DNA of 64,000 nt from Phycisphaerales bacterium (GTDB lineage: Bacteria; Planctomycetota; Phycisphaerae; UBA1845; UTPLA1), in assembly GCA_020639075.1 (NCBI GenBank), contig JACKHI010000001.1, positions 1,426,001-1,490,000 on the forward strand. Direction: 5' to 3'. Under the pieces are notes generated by a model. It worked only from the letters and a program-made list of their open reading frames with translations. It had not been told where the DNA came from and searched no databases. Within the stretch, counting starts at the first letter, position 1, and every line of letters starts with the position of its first letter. Below are positions 25,308 through 34,446 of this stretch, piece after piece. The position numbers were made by a program, and so were the translations under genes.

Positions 25308-27848
25308 CTACGGCAACTGTGCCACGCGCTTGACTGCATCCTGCGTCTCGATCGCATCGTCACCTCGCTCCTTGCGCAGCGCGTCGAGGCTGCCTGTCAG
25401 CAAGCGTCGTGATTCATCTACGCGATTCAGCCGCAACAGGCATTCGCCCAGCGCGCTCTCGGCGCGGGCCGTCTGCCAGTCGTCCGGCCCCCGCGCCGCG
25501 CGATGCATCGCCACGGCCGATTCGAGCAGCGACGACGCGTCGTCCATCCGCCCCGCATCCATCTCCAGCACGCCCGCCAGTTCGAGCGAATCGGCGAGAT
25601 CCGTGTTATTCGCCTCCAGCGCTCCCTGCTTCGTCAGCGTCCGCCGCATGTAGAGCGACGCATCGCAATGATCGCGGGCGACGCCGATTTTCCCCAGCCG
25701 AAACTCGGTCCACGCCAGGCTGTGCAGCGCGCGGGCCGTCAGCGGATGCTCCGCCTTGAGCCCCTTACGCAATATCCTGACGGCGCGATCGAACTGCGCC
25801 TCGGCCTCATCGAAACGGCCTAAGTCATACAGCAGCTTGCCGTAGTTGTTGGCCATCTTCGCCAGATCGGGATGCACGGCATCCAGCGCTTCCGTGCGAA
25901 TCCGAATCGCCGCCCGGTAATGCTCGTCCGCCTTCTGGAACTCGCGTCGCGCCCGATACAACGCACCGAGATTGTTGAGCGTCTGGCCAACATCGTTCTT
26001 CGCCGCCGAAACATCCTTCTGCTTGGCATCGCCAATCGACAGCAGATTCGCCAACAGGTCCTTGCGCATCGAAAGCGCCTCTCGATAGGCCGACTCCGCC
26101 GCATCGAGATCACCCAACTGCTTGTGCACAAGCCCAAGATTGTTCAACGCCCCGGCGATGCGTTCGTCCGGCGCGTCGTACGCCTGCCGATAGATCGCAA
26201 GCGCCGATTCGAACAACCGTTGCGCCTCGTCCAGCGCCCCCCGCCGCAACACGATGTTCTCCGCCAGCCCCAGCATCACATCCGCCGTATCCGGATGCCG
26301 CGGCCCGAGTTCCCTCTCGCGAACGTCGAGCGCAAAACGATAATGCCTGTCGGCCTTGTCATACTCGCCGAAGGCCTTGTACGTCCCCGCAAGCGTCGCG
26401 CGCACGCCCGCAGCGACGATCGGATCGTCGGCCAGCTCACTCTCGACTTCGCTCGACGCCCGATCGAGCGTCTCGAGCACCGTCACATCCTTTCGCCCCA
26501 TCTGCCACGGATCGGCGGACTCATAAATGCCCGTGATCACATTATTGATGCGTTGCACCTGCCGCGCCGAACGTTCGACCTGTTTCGCCTTGTAATACGC
26601 ATAGGGCCCGCCAATCGCGACGAACGCAAGCAGACTCGCCGCCAGCACAAACGGAAGCTTGTGCCGCGCCACCATCTTCCGTATGTGGTAGATCGTGCTC
26701 GGCGGCCGCGCAAAAATCGGCAAATCGCCGAGATACCGCTCGATGTCCTCACTTAGCGCCGCAACACTCTGATAGCGACGCCCCGGATCCTTTTCGAGCG
26801 CCTTCTGCACAATCGCCGACACGTCCGCCGGGATGTCGTCGCGCAACGTCGAAAGCCGCGTCGCCGGTTGCTCGCAGATCAGTCGAACCGCTTCCAGCAA
26901 TGGGGCGCGCTCGACGGCGTAAGGCAGCGCTCCCGTCAGCAATTCAAAGAGGATCACGCCGAGCGCATACACGTCGCTGCGCACGTCGATCGCGTCCGGT
27001 CTGCCCTGCGCCTGTTCGGGGCTCATGTAGGCCAGCGTGCCCATCAGCTGCCCGGAAGCGGTGTTGATCGACGGCAGCGACTCGTCGCGCTCCATGAGCC
27101 GGGCGAGACCGAAGTCGAGAACTTTCACCTGCGGGAGCGTCGAGCGAATTGACGACGGCGATCCCCCTGTTTCGACGCGCGGCGCCGACGCGATGTCGTC
27201 CGCGCCGGTCGACGCCGAAGCCCCGTCATCGGGCACGAGAATATTCGACGGCTTCAGATCCCGATGGATGACGCCGCGCTGATGGGCGTAGCTGATCGCG
27301 TCGCACACGCGTTGAAACAGCCGCAGCACCTGTCGAACCCGATTCGCGCCCGACGTCCACGACGCGGCGAATTCCGTCAACGGTCGACCTTCCACGAACT
27401 CCATCGAAAAGTACTGCCGGCCGTCGCCTGTCTCGCCAGCGCCGTAAATCGATGCGATGCCGCTGTGATTCAATCTCGCAAGCGTCTGCACCTCGCGTTG
27501 AAAAAGCTTGCGCTGAATGTCGTCCGCGTATTGTCCCGCCAGGATGAGCTTCAGCGCGACACGCCGTCGCGGCTGGCGCTGCATCGCCTCGAATACGACG
27601 CCCATACCGCCCTGGCCGATTTTTCGAAGTATGTCGTAGCCTGCAATCTCCGTTGGCGGCTGCCGCGTGGACGGCACAGGCGACATGCCGACGGCGTCGA
27701 GCTCGCCGAGGATGTCGCGCATCTCCTCGACCTGCTCTTTGCAGACTCCGCACGCATCGACATGGGCCGCGATCTCGACGCCCTCTTCGTCGCTCGCCTC
27801 GCCATGAACCCACGCCCACAGCCGATCATGCGACATCTCGCAACTCAT
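25308..27848 (-). CDS. Serine/threonine protein kinase with zinc-finger N terminus and TPR C terminus
   Basis: An 846-residue membrane kinase. Residues 1-45 form a short anti-sigma-like zinc finger (HVDACGVC). The kinase domain (about 70-380) has GQGGMGVVFEA, the VALKLI lysine, HRDLKPSNILV, DFGLARL and the APE-like SPEQAQGRPD, so it should be active. One membrane segment follows (FVLAASLLAFVAIGGPYAYY, about 407-427), then at least eight TPR repeats to the end (NNLGLVHKQLGDLDAAESAYREAL and similar). Its ATG overlaps the stop of the upstream ECF sigma gene (ATGA), so the two are translationally coupled. This matches the planctomycete ECF-kinase arrangement in which phosphorylation controls the sigma factor; that role is inferred. 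Confidence 0.93.
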   Translation of the reverse strand: MSCEMSHDRLWAWVHGEASDEEGVEIAAHVDACGVCKEQVEEMRDILGELDAVGMSPVPSTRQPPTEIAGYDILRKIGQGGMGVVFEAMQRQPRRRVALKLILAGQYADDIQRKLFQREVQTLARLNHSGIASIYGAGETGDGRQYFSMEFVEGRPLTEFAASWTSGANRVRQVLRLFQRVCDAISYAHQRGVIHRDLKPSNILVPDDGASASTGADDIASAPRVETGGSPSSIRSTLPQVKVLDFGLARLMERDESLPSINTASGQLMGTLAYMSPEQAQGRPDAIDVRSDVYALGVILFELLTGALPYAVERAPLLEAVRLICEQPATRLSTLRDDIPADVSAIVQKALEKDPGRRYQSVAALSEDIERYLGDLPIFARPPSTIYHIRKMVARHKLPFVLAASLLAFVAIGGPYAYYKAKQVERSARQVQRINNVITGIYESADPWQMGRKDVTVLETLDRASSEVESELADDPIVAAGVRATLAGTYKAFGEYDKADRHYRFALDVRERELGPRHPDTADVMLGLAENIVLRRGALDEAQRLFESALAIYRQAYDAPDERIAGALNNLGLVHKQLGDLDAAESAYREALSMRKDLLANLLSIGDAKQKDVSAAKNDVGQTLNNLGALYRARREFQKADEHYRAAIRIRTEALDAVHPDLAKMANNYGKLLYDLGRFDEAEAQFDRAVRILRKGLKAEHPLTARALHSLAWTEFRLGKIGVARDHCDASLYMRRTLTKQGALEANNTDLADSLELAGVLEMDAGRMDDASSLLESAVAMHRAARGPDDWQTARAESALGECLLRLNRVDESRRLLTGSLDALRKERGDDAIETQDAVKRVAQLP

Positions 27849-28414
27849 TGATCGATACCGCTGTACCTGCGAAGCTGATCGCGAAGATAATCCGACGCCC
27901 GCACCAGCCGCCCCTTCACGGCGATCTCCGTGATCTCCAGAACGACGGCCATTTCGCTCCGCGACATGCCCTCGAAATGCTTCAGCGTGAGCACGCTTCG
28001 ATACTCTTCCGGCATGTCGGCGATGATCTGTCGAATCAGCTCGCGTCGCTCGTCACGCGCCATCCGCGTCTGCGGACCTGCCGTCTGCCGGGCGACGTCG
28101 AAACCCGTCTTCATATTGCGGTTATGCGTGGGGCTGCGCTGCCAGCGGCGAAGAATATCGAGGCACTTGTTGCGCGCGACCTTGTAGAGCCACGGCTTGA
28201 TGTCCCCGTCGGGTAACGTATCGGCATCCGTCAACTTGGCGAATGTCTCCTGTGTGACATCCTCCGCCCGTGCGTCGTCATGCAGGTATGACGCGGCAAA
28301 TCGATGAATCGCGGCCCAATAGCGATCGCTGAGCTGCTGGTATGCGTCGTGACGACCGGCGCGGATGGCTTCCAGCAGCTCGGCATCACTCTGTCCACTG
28401 TCGAAGTCCGACAT
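27845..28414 (-). CDS. ECF-family RNA polymerase sigma factor
   Basis: A 189-residue extracytoplasmic-function sigma factor. Region 2 is YWAAIHRFAASYLHDDARAEDVTQETFAKL (about 30-60) with the conserved DVTQETF, followed by the WLYKVARNKCLDILRRWQR helix; region 4 is LPEEYRSVLTLKHFEGMSRSEMAVVLEITEIAVKGRLVRA-like (about 130-170), recognisably the -35 binding helix-turn-helix. Start at 28414 is chosen because AAGGGG lies about 8 nt upstream and the protein begins MSDFDSGQSDAELL; in-frame Met seven codons upstream is possible. It is operonic with the kinase downstream, its likely regulator; no separate anti-sigma gene is present. Confidence 0.92.
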   Translation of the reverse strand: MSDFDSGQSDAELLEAIRAGRHDAYQQLSDRYWAAIHRFAASYLHDDARAEDVTQETFAKLTDADTLPDGDIKPWLYKVARNKCLDILRRWQRSPTHNRNMKTGFDVARQTAGPQTRMARDERRELIRQIIADMPEEYRSVLTLKHFEGMSRSEMAVVLEITEIAVKGRLVRASDYLRDQLRRYSGIDQ

Positions 28415-28875
28415 TCGGCCGCCCCTTTGTTCCATCCATCTTATGAATGTTGGAAAAGCGAGGCAATTCCAAATGGTTCGTTTCGATTCGGGAGCCGCAT
28501 CGTTTCGGGGGGCGACACGTGAGACCTTCAGGTCCTCGACGACGTGCGAACATGCCGACCTGACGGGTCGGCATGGTGCCCGGCAATTGTCAGGAATTAT
28601 CGCGCGAATCCGGTCCGATCTGCGAATTCGATCGTGATATGTTCGACGGATCATCCGTCGCCTGACTCGATCGCGGGTCGGTGGGGTTCGAGAGCCCGAC
28701 ACCTCACCGGCCCCGTCGAGCATCCCATCGTTTGTCAGACAACAACGCGAATCGGGAAATGAAGAGACCGCGCGACGCCCCCACACGTCCACGCGGTCGC
28801 TCGTCCATATCCCCTTGCGATGCCCGCCGACGGCGTCACGGAGTTCACGCCGCCGGCGAGCTGATCGCAATTCTG
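28415..28875. other. Intergenic region with one palindrome
   Basis: About 460 bp with no recognised gene. A CATGCCGACC-TGACG-GGTCGGCATG hairpin sits at 28551-28575, followed by GGTGCCCGG, the reverse-complement form of the GGGTGCC lead. The promoter of the sigma-kinase operon should lie at the left end. Confidence 0.55.
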
Positions 28876-29301
28876 TCAGGCGCTCTGCCGCGCCGATTCG
28901 AGCAAAGCCCCGTCGCAGGCGCTGTTGACCAGCGCGCGCACCTGCGGGCTTCGGTTGTAGAGGTTCGCCACGGCGGCCGGCTGTCCGTGAATGCCGTCGA
29001 TGTGGCACGGAACGTTCAGACGCTGCGCGAAATCGATGAACAGCGCCAGCGCGAGCGTCCAATTCGGTCCGAGATACTTGACGGCGCTCATGTTGAAGAC
29101 GATTTCCGTCGGCGGATCTTCAGCAAACACATCCGTCAGCAATCGCAGGAAACCGCCCAGCTCCTTGGTATTCAGCCGCGGGCCGGAGGGGCGAATCCAC
29201 AGTCCGCCATTTTCCGCAACGGCATACTTCCAGCGATTCAACGTGCGCTCGGCGTCCTCGACGATTCGCAACAAGCTTCGATCAACATGTCCTTGCGTCA
29301 T
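28876..29301 (-). CDS. STAS-like domain protein
   Basis: A 141-residue cytoplasmic protein. The central section PPTEIVFNMSAVKYLGPNWTLALALFIDFAQRLNVPCHIDGIHG fits the STAS fold of anti-anti-sigma factors: a strand ending in N-x-S, then helix and strand. The phosphorylatable Ser of true SpoIIAA proteins would fall near MSAVKYLG, but the usual DSSG is not present, so partner switching is uncertain. The start at 29301 is supported by a G-rich stretch (CGGGGGTG) 7 nt upstream. It lies 460 bp upstream of the sigma-kinase pair on the same strand, which hints at a regulatory link. Confidence 0.65.
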   Translation of the reverse strand: MTQGHVDRSLLRIVEDAERTLNRWKYAVAENGGLWIRPSGPRLNTKELGGFLRLLTDVFAEDPPTEIVFNMSAVKYLGPNWTLALALFIDFAQRLNVPCHIDGIHGQPAAVANLYNRSPQVRALVNSACDGALLESARQSA

Positions 29302-29566
29302 GCTTGCACCCCCGTGCCGCCATCCAATGTCCCGACACGCGCCGTCCCGGACGAACCCGCGTTCATCCTGGTGCAACGAAGGAAGCAAACGATGTGCCAA
29401 ATGACGATTCCCGGACGTCACACGAGCGGCGTCCGATGAAAACCGGCCAGATTGGGAGAATTTGCAATCGCCCATTGACATACCGGTCTCCCCATGGGCC
29501 GACAGTCCCCAACTGGGGAGTGGCGAACGGCACTTTTGCCCAGTCGGCCGCCAACGGGTAAACCGG

Positions 29567-30325
29567 CTAGGGCTCGGGACGTTTCCGGCCCCGCGTGATT
29601 TCGACCCCGCTCCGCTTGCTGACGTAATTCGCGATCTCCACAAGATCCGCGATCGACTTCCCCTCTTCCGCCAGATACGTCTGTTGCTCACCGTCGGCAA
29701 AGAGGATACGGAGATTGGTGACATCACGTTCGCCGATCGGGGCGCGGAATGATTCGTATAGACCGATCTCCTTCACGTCGGGATATGACTTCCGCACCAG
29801 CCCGAAGCCGCTCGAAAAGTGAAGCCCGTTCTCATCCACCACATCACAGATGTTGTACGAGGCGATGCCAAGAAAGCCCGCAAAGCAGATCATGAGAATG
29901 CCAGAGAACAGCGCGGCGCGGCGGGAATTCCATCGATTTTTTGTGCTATCGTATCGATGAACCTTGTCGCCCAGGCGCGGATTGATGTTCGCCCCGTAGA
30001 TCACCTCCACGATCAATCCAACACTGAGTACAAACGCAATGCTCGGAAAGGCCCAGAACCAATCGGCTCTTTCGTCGATGACGGGATTGACAACGGGTTC
30101 CGTGATCGCCTTGTATGCCTGACGTAGCGCCAGCGTCAGACCCAGTGAACCGGCAAGAATGAAGAACCCGCCGATGATCCAGAGTCGCCACTTATACGCC
30201 TTGACCTCGGGTTCGATCTCTCGCAGTTCATCGTCCGTCAGCACGTCATCCGGCGACACCGGAAAGAGCCGGCGGAGGAGTTTGGTTGAATAGTGCTCGA
30301 CTTTCTCTTTCTGTTTCGCGCCCAT
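29567..30325 (-). CDS. Membrane protein of unknown function
   Basis: A 252-residue protein with three membrane segments: WRLWIIGGFFILAGSLGLTLAL (about 45-66), FPSIAFVLSVGLIVEVIYGA (about 90-110) and RAALFSGILMICFAGFLGIASY (about 137-158). The C-terminal 90 residues (VDENGLHFSSGFGLVRKSYPDVKEIGLYE... DGEQQTYLAEEGKSIADLV) look like a bacterial PH or small beta domain outside the membrane (inference). No family is recognised. The start at 30325 is favoured by an AAGGAAGGGA sequence just upstream; an ATG at 30358 would overlap the crotonase stop. It lies 29 bp after the crotonase gene on the same strand, so they may share a transcript. Confidence 0.7.
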   Translation of the reverse strand: MGAKQKEKVEHYSTKLLRRLFPVSPDDVLTDDELREIEPEVKAYKWRLWIIGGFFILAGSLGLTLALRQAYKAITEPVVNPVIDERADWFWAFPSIAFVLSVGLIVEVIYGANINPRLGDKVHRYDSTKNRWNSRRAALFSGILMICFAGFLGIASYNICDVVDENGLHFSSGFGLVRKSYPDVKEIGLYESFRAPIGERDVTNLRILFADGEQQTYLAEEGKSIADLVEIANYVSKRSGVEITRGRKRPEP

Positions 30326-30354
30326 GTTTCCATTCCCTTCCTTGCGCCAAAATA

Positions 30355-31194
30355 TCACTCCACCTCACGCCGCGCTCTGTCGTAATCGACCGGCCGCTTC
30401 TCGACGAACGCCCGCATCCCCTCGGCCACTTCCGGCGCACGGTTGTGAATGCTGAGCCAGTCGCGGGCGTGACCGATCGTCTGATGCCACGACATGTCGC
30501 GCCAGAAGTTGAGTTGCTGCTTCGTGTAGCGAAAGCACTCGGGCACCTTGTTAATGAGTTTCTCGGCGAGTCGATCGACGGCGACGTCGAGTTCGCTGCG
30601 CGAGACGACCTCGTTCACGAGCCCCCAGTCGAGCGCCTTCGCCGCGGGAATGTCCTCGCACAGAAACAGAATTTCCCGCGCCCGGCGATCGCCGACGATC
30701 AGCGGCAGAAACTGTGTGGCCCCTGCCGCCGCGACGCTACCGCGGGCCGCACCAACCTGTTTGATGATGATGTCATCGGCCGCCACGGCGAGATCGCAGC
30801 TCATGTTGAACTCGTTGCCGCCGCCGACGACCATGCCGTTCAATCGCGCGATCGTCGGCTTGCCGATGTTGCGCAACCGCTCGTGGCATTCGATGAACAG
30901 GCCCATCCACTTCCAGTAGGTGTTCGGCTTGTTGACGAACTCCTCCGCCTGCTCCTTCACGTCCGCGCCCGTGCAGAACGCACGATCGCCCGCGCCCGTC
31001 AGGATCAGCACGCGGACGTCGTCATCCCAGGACGCATCCTGAAACGCCGCGTTCAACTCGACGAGCATGTCGCCGTTGACGGCGTTGAGGACGTCCGGGC
31101 GATTGAACGTGACGATCGCGCGCAGGTCGCGCTTTTCGTACTTGATCAGCTTGAAATCAAATGACTCGGCGGGCTTGCCGGTGTATGCAGGCAT
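30355..31194 (-). CDS. Enoyl-CoA hydratase/isomerase (crotonase) family protein
   Basis: A 279-residue crotonase-fold enzyme that should act on an acyl-CoA. Motifs: IVTFNRPDVLNAVN at the start, VRVLILTGAGDRAFCTGADVKE (oxyanion-hole G), ARLNGMVVGGGNEFNMSCDLAVAADD (first catalytic Glu in GGGNE), and AKALDWGLVNEVVSRSELD. The segment GSVAAAGATQFLPLIVG replaces the usual second GxxP region, with no clear second catalytic Glu, so hydratase activity is not certain; it may be a hydrolase, isomerase or synthase of the family. The start at 31194 has AAGGAG 7 nt upstream. It is a single gene with a membrane-protein gene behind it. Confidence 0.85.
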   Translation of the reverse strand: MPAYTGKPAESFDFKLIKYEKRDLRAIVTFNRPDVLNAVNGDMLVELNAAFQDASWDDDVRVLILTGAGDRAFCTGADVKEQAEEFVNKPNTYWKWMGLFIECHERLRNIGKPTIARLNGMVVGGGNEFNMSCDLAVAADDIIIKQVGAARGSVAAAGATQFLPLIVGDRRAREILFLCEDIPAAKALDWGLVNEVVSRSELDVAVDRLAEKLINKVPECFRYTKQQLNFWRDMSWHQTIGHARDWLSIHNRAPEVAEGMRAFVEKRPVDYDRARREVE

Positions 31195-31233
31195 GGCGGC
31201 TCCTTCAGCTGCGGACAAGCCGGAAGTAAAGCG

Positions 31234-31950
31234 TCAATCGCCTTGCGTTTCAACCGGATGCGATGTGAAGCGACGCTCCCCCGCCTCGACTGTCCTCAAC
31301 TCGACTTTCGCAGTTGAGATCGGCCCGCCCGTGTACCAGTAATCCGCCTGCGGCCATTCGCAACGATACAGTCGCGTGAAGACGCTGTGCCACAGAGGAA
31401 TCGGCACAGACTTTTGCGGGTGTTCCAGTTCATCCTGCCACGACCATTCATCGCCGGCGATGGCGTACAGCGCAGGCCAGATCGGCATATCGCGCAACCA
31501 TCCGGCCGGATACGCCGCTCCTTGTGATGACGACTTTTCCGAGAGCTTGCGCAACATCGTCTCGGCTTGCCGGGCGTACAGAAGTTCCGTTGTGCGATCG
31601 TTCGGGTTACCCGTCCACGCTGTCTGATGAACGAGTTCCTCGTACTGACACTTCAGACCAATTAGCGCGACGACCAGCGCAGCAGCCATCCACCATCTCA
31701 CCTTCGTGCTTGCCGCGTACGCGAGAACAAAGAAGAGACAGGCGGCCGGCAGGAACCACTGCGTCGTCGCGCGGCCCACATTGCAGAGGTGATACGACGT
31801 CGCCTCGCCGATGCACATGAGGACGGCGCTGGCGAATGCCGCCAGAAGAACCGTTTGCCTCGACGGCCGGCGTCGCGCGGCCCGCCATAGGATCAGGATC
31901 GTTGCAATGGGACAACAGATCAATATAACGGCGTGAATGTTCCCGGCCAC
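31234..31950 (-). CDS. Membrane protein of unknown function
   Basis: A 238-residue protein with four N-terminal hydrophobic helices (AVILICCPIATILILW, TVLLAAFASAVLMCIG, FLPAACLFFVLAYA, MAAALVVALIGLKC) and a C-terminal soluble region of about 130 residues rich in Trp (GDEWSWQDELEHPQ, WPQADYWYTGGP). GTG start with GGAG 8 nt upstream. The N terminus resembles the end of a larger integral membrane protein, such as a GT-C enzyme, so truncation of an ancestral gene is possible. Function not recognised; no neighbour explains it. Confidence 0.6.
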   Translation of the reverse strand: MAGNIHAVILICCPIATILILWRAARRRPSRQTVLLAAFASAVLMCIGEATSYHLCNVGRATTQWFLPAACLFFVLAYAASTKVRWWMAAALVVALIGLKCQYEELVHQTAWTGNPNDRTTELLYARQAETMLRKLSEKSSSQGAAYPAGWLRDMPIWPALYAIAGDEWSWQDELEHPQKSVPIPLWHSVFTRLYRCEWPQADYWYTGGPISTAKVELRTVEAGERRFTSHPVETQGD

Positions 31951-32165
31951 AGCATGACTCCACTACATGGGATATCACTTGATCGACGGTTGATCATACA
32001 CATCCGACTGTCCCGAGTTTCAGCGGGCCTTACGAATTCTTACAACACGTCTTAGCGCATTTCTCACGACTCGGATCCCGATTCGCGGATACGTTCATCG
32101 CCACTTGGGATGACATGACGCCGGAAGTCAGAGAGCCCGGCTCCGCCCTGTGAAAGGTGTACGAA

Positions 32166-32873
32166 ATGCGCTCGCCGTTGATCCCCGTAACGCTCGTTCT
32201 TCTGGCCGGTCTCATGTACAGTGTGACGCAGGCTGGCGCCCCGGATGAGAAGCCCACGATGTACGACAAACTGCTCACGACTGTTAACGCTCGTGTCGGC
32301 GAATTCGGCGACATTCCGACACAACGACGAATCGAACTACAATCGCTCGCCGACGCCATCAATGCGTCGCAGAAGGCGAGCGCGAGCGCCAGCCTCGTCT
32401 TCATCTGCACGCACAACTCGCGCCGCAGTCATATGGCGCAGATATGGGCGGCCGTGGCCGCGCATCACTACGGCATCGAGAACATTCACACCTACTCCGG
32501 CGGCACCGAGAGCACGGCATTCAACCCGCGCGCCGTCGCCGCGATGCAGCGCGCCGGATTTCGAATCGAAAAGACAACGGACGACGCCAATCCGATCTAT
32601 CACGTGCGTTACAGCGACAATGCCCGCCCGCTGACGTGCTTCTCGAAAGTCTACGATGGCGCGCCGAATCCGAAGGAGGGCTTCATCGCCGTCATGACGT
32701 GCGATCATGCCAACGAGGCCTGCCCACTCGTCAAGGGCGCGAGCAAGCGCGTGGCGATTACCTATGAAGACCCGAAAGTCGCCGACGGAACGCCGGCCGA
32801 GGCGGCGAAGTACGACGAGCGCTGCCGCCAGATCGGTCGAGAGATGCTGTATGTCTTTTCGCTGCTGAAATAA
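32166..32873 (+). CDS. Exported LMW-phosphatase/arsenate-reductase-like protein
   Basis: A 235-residue protein with an N-terminal signal peptide (MRSPLIPVTLVLLAGLMYSVTQAGA) and a low-molecular-weight PTP/ArsC domain. The loop is FICTHNSRRSHMAQ with catalytic Cys-81 and C-X5-R (CTHNSR). Other family marks are TYSGGTESTAFNPRAVAAM, FIAVMTCDHANEACPLV (MTC in the general-acid region), YEDPKVADGTPAEAAKYDERCRQI. The sequence follows the long protein-tyrosine-phosphatase group known from Bacteroidetes rather than short ArsC. Most relatives are cytoplasmic, so the signal peptide suggests a periplasmic form. AAAGGTG lies upstream of the ATG at 32166. Confidence 0.8.
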   Translation: MRSPLIPVTLVLLAGLMYSVTQAGAPDEKPTMYDKLLTTVNARVGEFGDIPTQRRIELQSLADAINASQKASASASLVFICTHNSRRSHMAQIWAAVAAHHYGIENIHTYSGGTESTAFNPRAVAAMQRAGFRIEKTTDDANPIYHVRYSDNARPLTCFSKVYDGAPNPKEGFIAVMTCDHANEACPLVKGASKRVAITYEDPKVADGTPAEAAKYDERCRQIGREMLYVFSLLK

Positions 32874-33053
32874 TCGATGAGTGCTTGCGGCGTTGTCGTG
32901 CTTCCCCTTCATAAGGTGATCACGTTTGAATGATGATTTTCTATTTGTCTGCCGCCTCCGAATCAAACAAATGCCTCGCTGCGGCATGCTTGCACTTGGG
33001 GGCGACACTGTCCAGGATTAGAGATCGTCGCTGCCGCAACTTGCATCGTATTT

Positions 33054-33234
33054 CGCCCGGAGGGCGCACGTACATAGCCGGGGATTTCAATCCCCGGTCG
33101 TGTCATGACGTGATGAATGGGGCGTCCGGAGGACGCGCGACCACGCGACGTCCGCCCTGCCGGGCGGCAAACGTTAATTGAAGACGCAACCCAGGGACTA
33201 ATGTCCCTGGCAAAGACCGCACGCCCTCCGGGCG
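33054..33234. repeat. String of six perfect hairpins
   Basis: In 180 bp: CGCCCGGAGGGCG (33054), CCGGGGATT-TC-AATCCCCGG (33078), GCGTCCGGAGGACGC (33122), CCGCCCTGCCGGGCGG (33152), CCAGGGACTAATGTCCCTGG (33191) and CGCCCTCCGGGCG (33222). No open frame spans them. The flanks 32874-33053 and 33235-33338 hold no gene; 33280-33295 resembles the tail of the 214-bp repeat. It reads as a modular structured RNA or DNA element. Confidence 0.75.
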
Positions 33235-33338
33235 AATGTCGACTTTAAGTGCGAAGTTCGAAGGGGACGAATTCCCGGACACACTCGACTTGAAGGGCAA
33301 GCATGACATTCGCCCGATTTTCGGAATAGCCCGTCTGC

Positions 33339-34439
33339 TCAGTCCCCCATACTCGTCCCAACCGATCGCGCAATGTTGACGAGATCCCCCTTCGGATCCA
33401 CGAGTCGCTGCTGATTCGCCACGCTCGAGATCGGCACACTGCGCAGCTGCCCCTCCTGAATGACGACCAGCTCGTTGTACTTGCCCTTCGCCAACAGCTC
33501 CGTCGCTTCGTGACCGAAGCGCGTCGCCAAGACGCGATCCGCCGCACAGGGCGTTCCGCCGCGCTGCACGTGGCCGAGCACGACGGCGCGGGACTCGATG
33601 CCTGTCGCCTCCTCCAGCTCCACACTGAGCAACGTCGCGACGCCGCCGAGGCGGATCGCCTCATGGCTGTCAGTGACGACGCGGCTGATCGTCTGCTTGC
33701 CGTCGATTGGGTGCGCGCCCTCCGAAATGGCGATGATCGTAAAGTACTTGCCGTGCTTCTTGCGATCTTCGCAGGCCGCACAGATGCGGTCGAGGGTGTA
33801 CGGAATCTCGGGGATGAGAATCACGTCCGAGCCGCTGGCCAAGCCGGCGTGCAGCGTCAGCCATCCGGCGTTCCGGCCCATTAGCTCGACCAGCAGAATG
33901 CGATGATGGCTCGCCGCAGTCGTGTGCACGCGATCCAAGGCCTCTGTCGCAATCTCCACGGCCGTCTGGAAACCGAACGTCACGTGCGTGTGCATCAAGT
34001 CGTTGTCGATCGTCTTCGGAACGCCGACGCATCGCGCCCCGAGTTCGATCATCCCGGCGGCGCAGGACATCGTGCCGTCGCCGCCGATGACCACCAGGGC
34101 GTCGAGGCCGTTGTCCTCGTAATTGGCGTAGGCCTGCTCGCGCACATCCTTGAAGATGGGTTTTCCCTCGGCGTCCATCCCCACGGCATACTTGGCGGGG
34201 TTTGCCTTGTTGCTCGTGCCGAGAATCGTGCCGCCTCGCGTCAGGATATTGCTTGCCGACGTCCACTCGAGCGGGCGCATCCGGTTCTCGATCAGCCCCT
34301 GAAAGCCGTCGAGGATGCCGACGCACTCCCACTTGTGATCGCGAATCGCCGTCTTCACGACCGCACGAATGACCGCGTTGATGCCGGGACAATCTCCACC
34401 GCCCGTGAGGATACCGATGCGCTTGATAGGCTTTGACAT
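33339..34439 (-). CDS. pfkA: 6-phosphofructokinase
   Basis: PFK phosphorylates fructose 6-phosphate in glycolysis. The 366-residue product has GILTGGGDCPGINAVIR (nucleotide site), LVVIGGDGT, GVPKTIDNDL (catalytic TIDND), VELMGRNAGWLTLHAGLASG and LGHVQRGGTPCAADR. The residue after GGD is Gly, typical of ATP-using enzymes (pyrophosphate enzymes have Asp), whereas the Lys in GVPKTIDND is typical of pyrophosphate enzymes and of the mixed group that includes actinobacterial PFKs. ATP use is therefore likely but not certain. No ribosome site is present; a promoter ends 7 nt before the ATG. Divergent from the gene at 34535. Confidence 0.92.
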   Translation of the reverse strand: MSKPIKRIGILTGGGDCPGINAVIRAVVKTAIRDHKWECVGILDGFQGLIENRMRPLEWTSASNILTRGGTILGTSNKANPAKYAVGMDAEGKPIFKDVREQAYANYEDNGLDALVVIGGDGTMSCAAGMIELGARCVGVPKTIDNDLMHTHVTFGFQTAVEIATEALDRVHTTAASHHRILLVELMGRNAGWLTLHAGLASGSDVILIPEIPYTLDRICAACEDRKKHGKYFTIIAISEGAHPIDGKQTISRVVTDSHEAIRLGGVATLLSVELEEATGIESRAVVLGHVQRGGTPCAADRVLATRFGHEATELLAKGKYNELVVIQEGQLRSVPISSVANQQRLVDPKGDLVNIARSVGTSMGD

Positions 34440-34446
34440 GCGCTGG

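Noticed and set aside
28681..28716. tRNA-like GGTTCGA sequence
   Set aside because: No acceptor, D or anticodon stem can be built around it.
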